A stretch of 15,014 nucleotides of DNA from Nitrospinaceae bacterium (GCA_029261675.1 JAJDBA010000113.1:1-15014), one strand, 5' to 3'; positions 1 through 7,873 are shown, counted from the stretch's first letter. Translations and numbers: made by a program. Notes: generated by a model not told the origin, from the letters alone.

Positions 1-714
1 ATCGCCAATGTAAACACAGGTCAGCGTTGTGAATATATATGCTTGAATGAAAGCGATAGCAATTTCTAATCCATTAATGACCACTGTAAAACCAAACGGC
101 AACCAACCCAACCATAAAGGCCCTGTCATAGCCAGACCAAATAGAACGGCCAAAACAGTATGCCCCGCCGTCATATTGGCAAACAGACGCACCGCAAGAG
201 ATATAGGGCGAGCCAGCATACTAATGATTTCGATTGGGATCATTATGGGAATCAACACTTTAGGAATTCCCGGTGGAACAAGGATTCCCAGAAAGTGCAT
301 ACCATGCTTCGAAAAACCGATCACCAACGTCAATATAAAAATCCCTGTAGCAAAAACTCCAGTCACCACCAACTGACTTGTGATCGTATAAGACCCTGGC
401 ACCAAACCAATCAAGTTGCAGGCAAGAATAAACAAAAATAGACTGGCAATGAAAGGAACATATTTCCTCCCCTCTTCTTCACCAATGAACTCGTAAACCA
501 GATTACGAATGAACTCCACCGCAATCTCCAGCACACTCTGCAATTTGCCGGGGACAAGGGACAATCCGTTTCTGGTAGGCAACAGAAACATACTGCCAAT
601 AACAGCGAGCCCCACCCACATGGCTACCACTGCATTATTTATAGAAAGGTCTAATCCGCCAATGTGGATCGGGACAATGGTGTGGACTTCAAAATGGTGT
701 AAAGGACTTTCCAT
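1..714 (-). CDS. atpB: F0F1 ATP synthase subunit a (partial, runs off left edge)
   Basis: This is the proton-channel subunit a of the membrane F0 sector, which carries protons to and from the c-ring. Reading the minus strand from the ATG at 714 gives 238 codons without a stop. The C-terminus, probably only a few residues, lies beyond base 1. The protein is strongly hydrophobic with several membrane segments. The family signature is clear: SLAVRLFANMTAGHT contains the essential arginine, here R176, equivalent to R210 of E. coli. A second conserved stretch, NGLEIAIAFIQAY (about 214-226), lies in the last helix. The start is 11 bases after the atpZ stop, with only a weak GGAA about 14 bases upstream, so translation is probably coupled to atpZ. 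By analogy with other operons the c subunit (atpE) should follow beyond the left edge. Confidence 0.96.
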   Translation of the reverse strand, partial: MESPLHHFEVHTIVPIHIGGLDLSINNAVVAMWVGLAVIGSMFLLPTRNGLSLVPGKLQSVLEIAVEFIRNLVYEFIGEEEGRKYVPFIASLFLFILACNLIGLVPGSYTITSQLVVTGVFATGIFILTLVIGFSKHGMHFLGILVPPGIPKVLIPIMIPIEIISMLARPISLAVRLFANMTAGHTVLAVLFGLAMTGPLWLGWLPFGFTVVINGLEIAIAFIQAYIFTTLTCVYIGD

Positions 715-725
715 AGTTTACTTTA

Positions 726-968
726 TTATTCCAAATCGTTATTTGTATCGTCTTCTTCTATAGTCAGGGTCATAGCAACCCGGTAAACAGCAAGACAACC
801 CGCTGCAGAACCGAACAAAATCCCTACGACCAGACCCCAAGGCTTTGTGCCGAAAAAACTATCCAGCGCATACCCTAGTAAGCCGCCGATGACCGTTGCT
901 ACCGTCAGCTCAGTTCCCAACCTGAACGCAACCTGCATACCTTGACGGAAGCCGCTGTTTTTACTCAT
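726..968 (-). CDS. atpZ: AtpZ/AtpI-family ATP synthase accessory protein
   Basis: An 80-residue membrane protein that opens the F0 operon. Two hydrophobic helices (about 20-37 and 43-65) are joined by a short loop containing GYALDSFFGTKPWG, followed by an acidic tail. This is the layout of the AtpZ/AtpI family, once annotated as a putative Ca2+/Mg2+ transporter. Relatives assist c-ring assembly or Mg2+ uptake for ATP synthase; that role is known from the family, not seen here. It lies directly upstream of atpB on the same strand with an 11-base gap. No good Shine-Dalgarno sequence precedes the ATG. A strong promoter candidate begins about 34 bases upstream, so the leader is short. It could equally be named atpI, since small members of the two groups are hard to separate by eye. 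Confidence 0.85.
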   Translation of the reverse strand: MSKNSGFRQGMQVAFRLGTELTVATVIGGLLGYALDSFFGTKPWGLVVGILFGSAAGCLAVYRVAMTLTIEEDDTNNDLE

Positions 969-1008
969 TTATTTGTTACTTGGGGGGATTACCCAGAAAA
1001 CCGAGGCT

Positions 1009-1037
1009 ATCATACCTCAACGCTTCAATGTTGTCCA
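1009..1037 (-). promoter_or_regulatory. Promoter of the atpZ-atpB operon
   Basis: On the minus strand TGGACA (plus 1032-1037) and TATGAT (plus 1009-1014) are separated by exactly 17 bases. Each matches the sigma-70 consensus at five of six positions. The predicted transcript starts near base 1002, about 34 bases before the atpZ ATG. No competing pair this good was seen in the 969-1191 gap, which otherwise holds nothing I recognise and no clear terminator for the ferredoxin gene. Confidence 0.65.
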
Positions 1038-1191
1038 AAAATTTTTTCGTTGTTTTTCCCTACCCATAAACCACTGAAAACGCTGGTAAATAAAGGCTCC
1101 ATTGCAACGCGGTAAAACCAGACAATCCATTCTCTGATTTATTAGAACCTGATTTTAGAATATTTACTTTAAGTTTTGAATTGTTATCTAT

Positions 1192-1518
1192 CTAATAAGG
1201 AAGGGTTCCGAAATCGGCTTCATACTTATCAAGTGGCACCATATCAATGGCATCCCAAGGACAACCTTCCAAAAAAGTATCCATGGGACCTTTAGTGATG
1301 CATTTTTTACAACCTATGCATAACAGAGGATCAACAAAGACTCGGTTGAACGCTGGAGCATCCGGATTTTCCACTTCGAACATACAGTTGTCAACTGGAC
1401 ATTCAGTGATACAAATTGGAGAACTCGCACATCCCGTGCAGGCATCATTGATAACAGCAAGTATCTTGGGTTTTCTTTTTCTCTGTACGTTTCTTTTGGC
1501 TTTTTCTGTTGTCGCCAT
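1192..1518 (-). CDS. Two-cluster [4Fe-4S] ferredoxin with atypical cysteine spacing
   Basis: A 108-residue soluble electron carrier. It begins with a lysine/arginine-rich arm (residues 5-18). Cysteines C27, C30, C36 and C40-P form the first motif (CxxCx5CxxxCP). C67, C70, C73 and C86-P form the second (CxxCxxCx12CP). In the usual two-cluster fold the last cysteine of each motif ligates the other cluster, so two [4Fe-4S] centres are expected. The extra residues between C30 and C36 and between C73 and C86 set it apart from textbook 2[4Fe-4S] ferredoxins; C45 is spare. The start is supported by AGGGA eight bases upstream and by a strong promoter. No partner oxidoreductase is adjacent, so the electron donor and acceptor are unknown. 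It is divergent from holB. Confidence 0.88.
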   Translation of the reverse strand: MATTEKAKRNVQRKRKPKILAVINDACTGCASSPICITECPVDNCMFEVENPDAPAFNRVFVDPLLCIGCKKCITKGPMDTFLEGCPWDAIDMVPLDKYEADFGTLPY

Positions 1519-1836
1519 GACGTATTCCCTGAAAATTAGCTCTAGTCTAACCTGAAAAACTGGTGCTGATTATAACCTTATTCTAAAACGATTTTCAATC
1601 ATTGTAGTACGAATAACAAAAAATAAACTGGGAGCCTCGCCCTTTCAACCATTTCATTATTTAAATAAGGGGTCTCGTGCTTGTTTTATAAGCAACCGTG
1701 TACTAAAATAGCACCAATGCGGTAAGCTCGGTTCCTTAAGGGTCTATCCCTTCCCCTTTCCTGGCTAGATTAAGGAATTTCAATCTTCTAAACACCCTTG
1801 ATTTTTATTTAAATTCAGGGAGATGCTATTATAATC
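1519..1836. other. Divergent intergenic region, ferredoxin / holB
   Basis: These 318 bases have no convincing gene. They hold the ferredoxin promoter on the minus strand. On the plus strand there is a possible promoter for the holB operon: TTGTTT at 1681-1686 and TAAAAT at 1704-1709, 17 bases apart, which would give a leader of about 120 bases. The -10 box is good and the -35 box poor. AGGGAGA at 1818-1824 is the nearest ribosome-binding sequence to holB, though it lies rather far (12 bases) from the ATG. Confidence 0.5.
1569..1598 (-). promoter_or_regulatory. Promoter of the ferredoxin gene
   Basis: On the minus strand TTGAAA (plus 1593-1598) and a perfect TATAAT (plus 1569-1574) are 18 bases apart. 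This predicts a start near 1562 and a leader of about 44 bases before the ferredoxin ATG. A TTGTAGT half-site of the palindrome described at 7228 and 13661 lies just upstream of the -35 box (1602-1608). Confidence 0.7.
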
Positions 1837-2850
1837 ATGTCGTTCGATCGAATTTTGGGTCAAACACAACCCAAACAAACCTTAAAAAATGCACTCCAAA
1901 ACAACAGCGTAGCACACGCCTACTTGTTTTATGGACAGGAAAGCGTTGGCAAGAAATATACAGCTATCGAATTGGCTAAAGCCTTGAATTGCACGGAGCC
2001 CAGAGAAGGGGAGTCCTGTGACGAGTGTTTGTCCTGCCGAAAAATTGAAAATAGGACTCATCCCGATTTCTTTTATATAGAACCCGTCAAAAGCACTCCG
2101 GCAGCGCGGGAAGCGACAATAAAGATTGAACCTATTCGCGAGTTACAAAGAAAACTTTCTTTCCACCCTTACGAAGGAAAAGTAAAGGCTGCCGTGATCA
2201 ATGATGCAGATCTCATGAATCCGCAGGCGGCCAACTCCTTTTTGAAAACACTGGAAGAACCTCCATCAGCAACGGTATTGATTCTGGTTTCGTCTCATCC
2301 ATTTAAATTATTGCCCACCCTAATATCAAGATGTCAGGCAATTCAGTTTCAACCGCTCACCCCAGAAAACATAAAAAAAATTTTAAAAGAAACAATGACC
2401 GAAGAAGTGATAGATGAGAACGACCTGAACTTTCGCACTCTTCGATCGCGAGGTAGCGTACAAAAAGCCATGACAGAAGATATGACTGACATCGCCAACA
2501 TTCGTCAGGAAGTTGTAAATCTTCTTGAAACAGTATCTTTTGATCGTATGGATATAGTATTCTCACATGCGAAATCATGGGCCCGGCAGTCCGATCAGTG
2601 GGGAATGATTTTTAATGAGATGATGGAGTTGGTACGTGACCTTGCATTTTTCCGATCAGGATGTTCTGAATCAGAAATTCGCAATCGTGACATCGCAGAC
2701 AGATTAAAACCATTGGCTTCAAAAAGAAGTTTAAAATCTTGGATTAAAATATTCAATACGATACACACAACCCAATCCGCTTTATCCGGAAATGCCAACG
2801 CGCAACTATTTTTCGAAAATATGCTTATCGATTTTTGTGAAGCCGCTTAA
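1837..2850 (+). CDS. holB: DNA polymerase III delta prime subunit
   Basis: Clamp-loader subunit delta prime, 337 residues, a usual length for the family. The N-terminal AAA+ fold starts with a degenerate P-loop, GQESVGKK (33-40). It lacks the Ser/Thr after the lysine, as expected for a delta prime subunit that does not hydrolyse ATP. A zinc module follows (C52, C61, C64, C67). The clamp-loader stretch LKTLEEPP lies at 136-143, and the SRC motif at 164-166 supplies the arginine finger for the neighbouring gamma/tau ATPase. The C-terminal third matches the helical collar domain in position, with low conservation. It heads a plus-strand block with ricT starting five bases after its stop. In many genomes tmk precedes holB; here it does not. 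Confidence 0.93.
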   Translation: MSFDRILGQTQPKQTLKNALQNNSVAHAYLFYGQESVGKKYTAIELAKALNCTEPREGESCDECLSCRKIENRTHPDFFYIEPVKSTPAAREATIKIEPIRELQRKLSFHPYEGKVKAAVINDADLMNPQAANSFLKTLEEPPSATVLILVSSHPFKLLPTLISRCQAIQFQPLTPENIKKILKETMTEEVIDENDLNFRTLRSRGSVQKAMTEDMTDIANIRQEVVNLLETVSFDRMDIVFSHAKSWARQSDQWGMIFNEMMELVRDLAFFRSGCSESEIRNRDIADRLKPLASKRSLKSWIKIFNTIHTTQSALSGNANAQLFFENMLIDFCEAA

Positions 2851-2855
2851 AACTT

Positions 2856-3737
2856 ATGAATTCAACAGCCGAAAAAACTAAAGATACCGAAGCCCCTTCA
2901 ACACCACCGAAGTTTTTAATTGGCATTCGCATCAACAACCAAGCCAAATCGCAACTCTACGATCCAAAAGAGTTAAAGCTGCGCGTGGGAATGACGGTTA
3001 TGGTCAACTCGAACCAAGGCCTCAAGATGGGCCTTGTAGCTTCGAACAAAATCATTAATTTTCGCAAGGACAAAAAGGAACATTTTTATAAGGTTCTTCG
3101 CGTAGCAAACGAAAACGACTTTCAAGCTGAGAATCGAAGGCAAAGTGTCGAACAAAAAGCCAAAGCTTTATGCTCCGAAAAGATTCTGGAACTGAAACTG
3201 CCAATGAGCTTGAGCCGGATTGTTCACCAGCCACATATGAATAAAACCATTTTCTTTTTTACCGCAGAAGGAAGGGTAGATTTCCGCCAACTCATTCGCG
3301 ACCTCGCATCTAACTTGCGACACCGTATCGAAATGAAACAGGTAGGAGTGAGAGATGAGGCAAAGGTCATAGGCGGGTTTGGAATATGCGGGGAAACATT
3401 ATGCTGCTCTTCATGGTTACCCGACTTCACTCCTGTCACCATAAAAATGGCAAAGAACCAAGGGCTGGCATTGAACCCAAGTAAGATTTCCGGAGTGTGC
3501 GGCAGGCTGATGTGTTGCCTTCAATACGAACATGACAATTATAAAGAAATGGTTAAAGGCCTACCAAGAGTCAATAGCCAGGTACAAACCCCTGATGGAC
3601 CCGGAAAAGTTTTAAAAAACGAAATCCTCGCTCAGAGAGTTATGGTTCGCCTCGACGACGAAAGCATTATGACCTACGCCAAAGAAGAACTGAAAGTTAA
3701 GCCGCAAAATCCAAAACCTGAAAACCCTAAGAACTGA
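2856..3737 (+). CDS. ricT: RicT-like PSP1-domain protein
   Basis: A 293-residue member of the PSP1/YaaT family. In Bacillus, RicT works with RicA and RicF in an iron-sulfur complex that affects RNase Y-dependent mRNA processing; whether that applies here is unknown. The PSP1 core spans about 40-240. The diagnostic cysteine clusters are GICGETLCC (C178, C183, C184) and GVCGRLMCC (C215, C220, C221), which in RicT bind a [4Fe-4S] cluster. The N-terminus is polar and the C-terminus is a Lys/Pro/Asn-rich tail. It starts five bases after the holB stop with no clear Shine-Dalgarno sequence, so translation is probably coupled. metG begins three bases after its stop. I did not see ricA or ricF in the window. 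Confidence 0.9.
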   Translation: MNSTAEKTKDTEAPSTPPKFLIGIRINNQAKSQLYDPKELKLRVGMTVMVNSNQGLKMGLVASNKIINFRKDKKEHFYKVLRVANENDFQAENRRQSVEQKAKALCSEKILELKLPMSLSRIVHQPHMNKTIFFFTAEGRVDFRQLIRDLASNLRHRIEMKQVGVRDEAKVIGGFGICGETLCCSSWLPDFTPVTIKMAKNQGLALNPSKISGVCGRLMCCLQYEHDNYKEMVKGLPRVNSQVQTPDGPGKVLKNEILAQRVMVRLDDESIMTYAKEELKVKPQNPKPENPKN

Positions 3738-3740
3738 AAC

Positions 3741-5657
3741 ATGAAAAATTTTTACATCACCACCCCTATTTATTATGTGAATGATATTCCACATATCGGG
3801 CACGCCTACACAACCATAGCAGCAGATGTCGCCGCTCGATTTAAGAGACTCGAAGGATATAAAGTTTTCTTCCTGACTGGAACCGATGAGCACGGACAAA
3901 AAGTCCAACAGGCCGCAAAAGATCTGGATGTAACTCCACAGCAGCACGTTGACAAACTTCACCAACGATTTAAAGAGTTATGGGTGAAGCTTAATATTTC
4001 CAATAGCGATTTCATCCGTACCACAGAAGAACGTCATAAACGTCTGGTATGCGATATTCTACAAACACTACACGAGAAAGATGAAATTTATCGCGACAGC
4101 TATGAAGGCTGGTATTGCACACCCTGTGAAAGGTTTTGGACGGAAAAAGATTTGCAAGAAGGCAACTGCCCCGAATGTCGACGCAAAGTAGAAAAAATAA
4201 AAGAACATAATTATTTTTTTCGCATGAGCAAGTATCAGGATTGGCTTATTGAAAAAATAAAAAGCGATCCACATTTCATACTGCCTGCTTCACGGAGAAA
4301 TGAAGTTTTGGGTTTCTTGGAAAAGCCACTCGAAGACCTTTGCATCTCGCGTCCAAAATCGCGGTTGCCTTGGGGCATCCCCCTTCCCTTCGATGAGGAA
4401 TATGTTACCTACGTCTGGTTCGATGCACTGATAAACTATATCTCCATCCACGGGTCGCTTGACGATATTCGTGCCAGTGGTTACTGGCCTGCAGACCATA
4501 ATATGGTCGGAAAAGATATCCTAACCACTCACGCGGTTTACTGGTCAACTATGCTGAAGGCTATTGGTCTGGAACCGCCAAAAAATATTTTTGCCCATGG
4601 GTGGTGGACAGTCAACGGTCAGAAAATGTCCAAGTCATTACACAATGTGGTCGAACCCAATCAACTCGCAGACCAGTTTGGAGTCGATGTAATTCGTTAC
4701 TTCCTCCTAAGAGAAGTTCCCTTTGGGCTCGATGGTGATTTTTCTCATAAGGCTTTGATCGGGCGGCTTAATAGTGATTTGGCGAACAATCTGGGAAATC
4801 TTCTCAACCGCACCGTTAATATGATGAAAAAATATTTTGATGGCACTATCCCGGAACCCGCTACAACAGGTGAAGAAGACATAGCCCTGCAAAACAAATC
4901 ACAAGAAGTGATTGATGAAGTGCGAAAACTTTACGACGAACTTGTGTTCAACAAAATCCTACAAAAAATATGGGAGTTGGTAGACACAACCAACCAATAC
5001 ATTGACAAAACAGGCCCTTGGAATCTTGCTAAAACCGATGAAGGCAAAGAGCGGCTGAAAACCGTTATGTATAACGCTGCAGAATCCATACGCGTTCTAG
5101 GTGTTCTACTCTTTCCATTTATGCCAAAAAGTTGCGAAACTTTGATGCAGCAACTCGGAGTTGAAAAAACCATAGAAGAACAAGGGATGACTTCGCTCGA
5201 CAACTGGGGCGGTTTAACCTCGGGTTCGCAAACACAAAAAGCCAAACAACTTTTCCCACGAATCGAAGACAAGCAAGCCGCAAAAATTCTCGCAAAATTA
5301 GAAGCTCCAAAAGAAACTGCAAAAGAGGACTCAGGACAAATCACGATTGATGAGTTTATGAAAGTTGACCTACGTACCGGGAAAGTTCTTGAAGCGGAGA
5401 AAGTAAAAAAATCTAAAAAACTGATTCAACTCAAAGTAGACATCGGCACTGAAACCCGACAGATTCTCGCAGGCATCGCAGAAAGTTTTGAACCCGAAGA
5501 CCTGATCGGGCGCACCGTGATTATCGTAGCCAATCTCAAACCCGCAAAACTGATGGGAATCGAGTCACAGGGCATGGTGTTAGCCGCCAACAACGAGGGT
5601 TCCCTCCTACTGGCAGGATTCGATCAAGAACCCGGATTAGGAATACAAGTACGATGA
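3741..5657 (+). CDS. metG: Methionyl-tRNA synthetase
   Basis: Charges tRNA-Met with methionine in the cytoplasm. The protein has 638 residues. The class I HIGH motif is at 18-21 and KMSKS at 295-299. The zinc knuckle uses C126, C129, C143 and C146 (CxxC...CxxC), a single-knuckle form like that of the Bacillus/Thermus-type enzymes. An anticodon-binding helical domain follows to about residue 520. From about 534 to the end there is an appended EMAP/Trbp111-type OB-fold that binds tRNA and mediates dimerisation, with the stretch VDLRTGKVLEAEKV. The gene starts three bases after ricT and its TGA overlaps the ATG of the TatD fusion (ATGA), so the two are translationally coupled. Confidence 0.97.
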   Translation: MKNFYITTPIYYVNDIPHIGHAYTTIAADVAARFKRLEGYKVFFLTGTDEHGQKVQQAAKDLDVTPQQHVDKLHQRFKELWVKLNISNSDFIRTTEERHKRLVCDILQTLHEKDEIYRDSYEGWYCTPCERFWTEKDLQEGNCPECRRKVEKIKEHNYFFRMSKYQDWLIEKIKSDPHFILPASRRNEVLGFLEKPLEDLCISRPKSRLPWGIPLPFDEEYVTYVWFDALINYISIHGSLDDIRASGYWPADHNMVGKDILTTHAVYWSTMLKAIGLEPPKNIFAHGWWTVNGQKMSKSLHNVVEPNQLADQFGVDVIRYFLLREVPFGLDGDFSHKALIGRLNSDLANNLGNLLNRTVNMMKKYFDGTIPEPATTGEEDIALQNKSQEVIDEVRKLYDELVFNKILQKIWELVDTTNQYIDKTGPWNLAKTDEGKERLKTVMYNAAESIRVLGVLLFPFMPKSCETLMQQLGVEKTIEEQGMTSLDNWGGLTSGSQTQKAKQLFPRIEDKQAAKILAKLEAPKETAKEDSGQITIDEFMKVDLRTGKVLEAEKVKKSKKLIQLKVDIGTETRQILAGIAESFEPEDLIGRTVIIVANLKPAKLMGIESQGMVLAANNEGSLLLAGFDQEPGLGIQVR

Positions 5658-7045
5658 TTATTGACACCCACGCACATATCGATGTAGCCGACTACGAAGA
5701 AGATCGCGAAGACGTAATAGAACGTGCTCGCGAAAGCGGCGTGCAGTACATGATGAACATCGGTTGCGATATCGAGAGCAGCTATCGATCTATGGAGCTT
5801 TCCGAACAATACGATTTTATTTACGCGACTGCAGGTATCCACCCGCATGATGTGAAATCCATTGATGAAGATACCTATGCCCATCTGCGGCAATTACTGT
5901 CCCATCCAAAGGTTGTGGCTCTTGGGGAAATCGGTCTCGATTACTTTAAAAACTATTCCCCTCAGGATTTGCAACGCACACATTTTCGCAATCAAGTTAA
6001 ACTTGCGCGTGACATGAACAAGCCCATTGTCATCCACTGTCGAGACGCGAAGGAAGACATGATTTCGATTTTGTCAGAATTTTATCCCAAAGACCCAACA
6101 GCGCATTCAGGAATCTTCCATTGTTTTTCAGGGGATCAGGAACTGGCAGACGCTGCGTTGGAGATGGGATTCTACATTTCCTTTTCCGGCTCGGTCACAT
6201 TTAAAAAAGCGGAAGACCTGCGCGAAGTCGCCAAAAATGTTCCCGCAGATCGTTTATTCGCAGAAACCGATTGCCCTTACCTCACACCCGTTCCCCATCG
6301 CGGTAAGCGCAACGAACCCGCTTATGTTAATCACACCGCCGAAAAACTTGCAGAAATTCGTGGATTGAAAATTGAAGATGTGGAACGCACTATGGCGCTG
6401 AACTTTTTCGAACTGTTTGGCATTGGCGCACAAGCAAAAACCGGAACCGTCTCATATCAGATTCGCAACTCACTCTATCTCAACCTGACACAACGTTGCA
6501 CGGCAGATTGTGTGTTCTGCACCCGACTGACCAAACCCGTTGTCCAGGGCTACAATCTGGCATTAGACCGAGAACCCACAGCGAAAGAAGTCTGGGAATC
6601 GATTGATGATGTAAAGAAATACGATGAGGTTGTTTTCTGTGGTTTTGGTGAACCCACTCTCAGGCTCGATGTCATTAAGGAAGTTGCAAAAAAAATCAAA
6701 GACAATGGCGGTCGCGTGAGACTCAACACCAACGGTCATGGAAACGTAATCAACAAACGCAATATCCTGCCAGAACTATCGGGTCTGATAGATGAAGTTT
6801 CGGTGAGTCTCAATGCCGACTCGTCGGAAGCCTACGATGAAATCTGTCAGCCTCTGCCAAAGTTCCGCAACGGAATCTATGAAAAAATTAAAGAATTTAT
6901 TGAAGAGGCTAAAAAACATATCCCCGATGTACAAGCTTCTATTGTCACTCACCAAAACGGAGTCGATGAAACGAACTGCGAAGAAATCGTAAACGAAGAG
7001 TTCGGAGTAAAATACCGCGCACGCAGATACAACATCGTCGGCTAG
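5654..7045 (+). CDS. TatD-family metal-dependent hydrolase fused to a radical SAM domain
   Basis: A 463-residue two-domain protein. Residues 1-257 are a full TatD hydrolase (metal-dependent DNase family). Metal ligands visible are H6 and H8 in DTHAHID, E92 in GEIGLDY, H128 in VIHC, H151 or H156 in HSGIFHCF, and D206 in ETDCPYL. After a short linker, residues 268-463 form a small radical SAM enzyme. C282, C286 and C289 (CTADCVFC) bind the [4Fe-4S] cluster, and GFGEPT (330-335) is the SAM-binding stretch. The second half matches the TatD-linked radical SAM family, which is usually a separate gene beside tatD. Its substrate is unknown. The ATG overlaps the metG stop. The reading frame is continuous across the junction, so this is a genuine fusion and not a frameshift artefact visible here. 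Confidence 0.93.
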   Translation: MIIDTHAHIDVADYEEDREDVIERARESGVQYMMNIGCDIESSYRSMELSEQYDFIYATAGIHPHDVKSIDEDTYAHLRQLLSHPKVVALGEIGLDYFKNYSPQDLQRTHFRNQVKLARDMNKPIVIHCRDAKEDMISILSEFYPKDPTAHSGIFHCFSGDQELADAALEMGFYISFSGSVTFKKAEDLREVAKNVPADRLFAETDCPYLTPVPHRGKRNEPAYVNHTAEKLAEIRGLKIEDVERTMALNFFELFGIGAQAKTGTVSYQIRNSLYLNLTQRCTADCVFCTRLTKPVVQGYNLALDREPTAKEVWESIDDVKKYDEVVFCGFGEPTLRLDVIKEVAKKIKDNGGRVRLNTNGHGNVINKRNILPELSGLIDEVSVSLNADSSEAYDEICQPLPKFRNGIYEKIKEFIEEAKKHIPDVQASIVTHQNGVDETNCEEIVNEEFGVKYRARRYNIVG

Positions 7046-7227
7046 CCCTACCCTGCGGCTGTTGACCACTTACACCCGCTTTTGAAGCACAAAAACAAAA
7101 ATCCGGTTGCTCCCCTCGTTATGAAGACATGCCGCTAAACTCGACTAGCCGATACTTTTCTGGCTTATAAAACAGGCTTTACCTTTAATCAGGTACCTCC
7201 CTCAAGACCACTCTCCCCCCCCCACCC

Positions 7228-7247
7228 TTGTAGTAGAACGACTACAA
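7228..7247. promoter_or_regulatory. Palindromic operator candidate, copy 1
   Basis: The sequence TTGTAGT-AGAACG-ACTACAA is a perfect inverted repeat of seven bases around a six-base spacer. Arm length and spacing resemble CRP/FNR-family operators, but the bases are not those of Crp or Fnr. A near-identical copy lies at 13661-13678 and differs only in the two central bases (AA against TT). It is about 88 bases upstream of the start predicted from the TATACT box. The regulator is not in the window. Confidence 0.55.
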
Positions 7248-7332
7248 AGAAACTAAAAAACCACCTCAACAACTTAGTCTTTTCAGCGATTTTTTAACCT
7301 ATTCCACATACCTATACTGAGTTTAAGAATTA

Positions 7333-7407
7333 GAAAGGGGTCCGCCAGTTCTGGTTCTCTAAATTCACAACTGCTTCACTGTTGAGATAAAGGATTGGCG
7401 GGCTTTC
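7333..7407 (+). other. Predicted structured RNA leader of the receiver gene
   Basis: An 11-bp helix pairs 7342-7352 with 7391-7401, with nine Watson-Crick and two G-U pairs. It is capped by a smaller TCTC/GAGA helix (7356-7359 with 7384-7387) and flanked by an outer 5-bp helix, GAAAG with CTTTC (7333-7337 with 7403-7407). It lies 55 bases upstream of the receiver ATG and starts about eight bases after the transcription start implied by the TATACT box. No known riboswitch class was recognised. Confidence 0.4.
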
Positions 7408-7462
7408 AAGATGAGCAAAGCAGGAAACTAAACTGTTAAAACCTAAAAAAAGGAGAATCAAA

Positions 7463-7858
7463 ATGCCTACAGGAAAAATTATGATTGTTGACGATGAAGA
7501 GGATGTAAGAGAAGCCATCAAATTACAACTTACAGGAAAGAATTTTAAGATCCTAGAAGCAGGAGATGGTGCAGAAGCCATCGCCACCATGAAGCAGGAA
7601 GATCATATGACTAACGTAGGAGTCATTCTTTGTGACATTCGAATGCCCAATGTCGATGGTGTTGAATGTATTGACTATCTCAAGACAGAGGCCCCTGGCA
7701 TTCCTATTGTTGTGATAACTGCTTTCCCGGATGCAGAGCTCGCCGCCTCCTTAATGAAAAAGGGGATAAAAGAGTATCTCGTAAAACCTGTCGAGAAGGA
7801 CAAGTTAATAGCCATTGTTGACAGTCTTATCGCTACCGGAAAAGATGTTGGCTTATAA
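7463..7858 (+). CDS. Single-domain response regulator (CheY-like receiver)
   Basis: A 131-residue stand-alone receiver domain with nothing attached. The acidic pocket is D10 and D11 (IVDDEED), the phospho-acceptor is D58 (LCDIRMPN), the switch threonine is T86 (VITAF) and the conserved lysine is K108 (VKP). All positions needed for phosphorylation are present. With no output domain it must act by protein contact or as a phosphotransfer partner. AAGGAG eight bases before the ATG makes the start secure. The two histidine kinases downstream are its likely partners, but a stem-loop separates them and cognate pairing is inference. Confidence 0.92.
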   Translation: MPTGKIMIVDDEEDVREAIKLQLTGKNFKILEAGDGAEAIATMKQEDHMTNVGVILCDIRMPNVDGVECIDYLKTEAPGIPIVVITAFPDAELAASLMKKGIKEYLVKPVEKDKLIAIVDSLIATGKDVGL

Positions 7859-7873
7859 AATATAGTCCCAAAA

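Larger units (their letters stand above)
7046..7462. other. Intergenic region upstream of the receiver gene
   Basis: These 417 bases carry no convincing gene. The first 160 bases show nothing I can name and no clear terminator for the upstream operon. The rest holds a C9 run (7215-7223), a perfect palindrome (7228-7247), a lone -10-like TATACT (7313-7318) with no good -35 box, and a foldable leader (7333-7407). AAGGAG at 7449-7454 is a good ribosome-binding site, eight bases before the receiver ATG. Confidence 0.6.

Noticed and set aside
47..441. Plus-strand open frames over the ATP synthase region
   Set aside because: They lie antisense to atpB, whose membrane segments and essential arginine are clear; their products are low in family character.
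1602..1619. Third copy of the palindrome upstream of the ferredoxin promoter
   Set aside because: One half-site (TTGTAGT) is intact but the other arm is poor, and a better second arm appears only with spacing changed by two bases. Kept as a half-site mention only.
1829..1834. Perfect TATAAT just before the holB ATG
   Set aside because: It ends two bases before the start codon, so a transcript from it would begin inside the gene. No -35 box is at the right distance.
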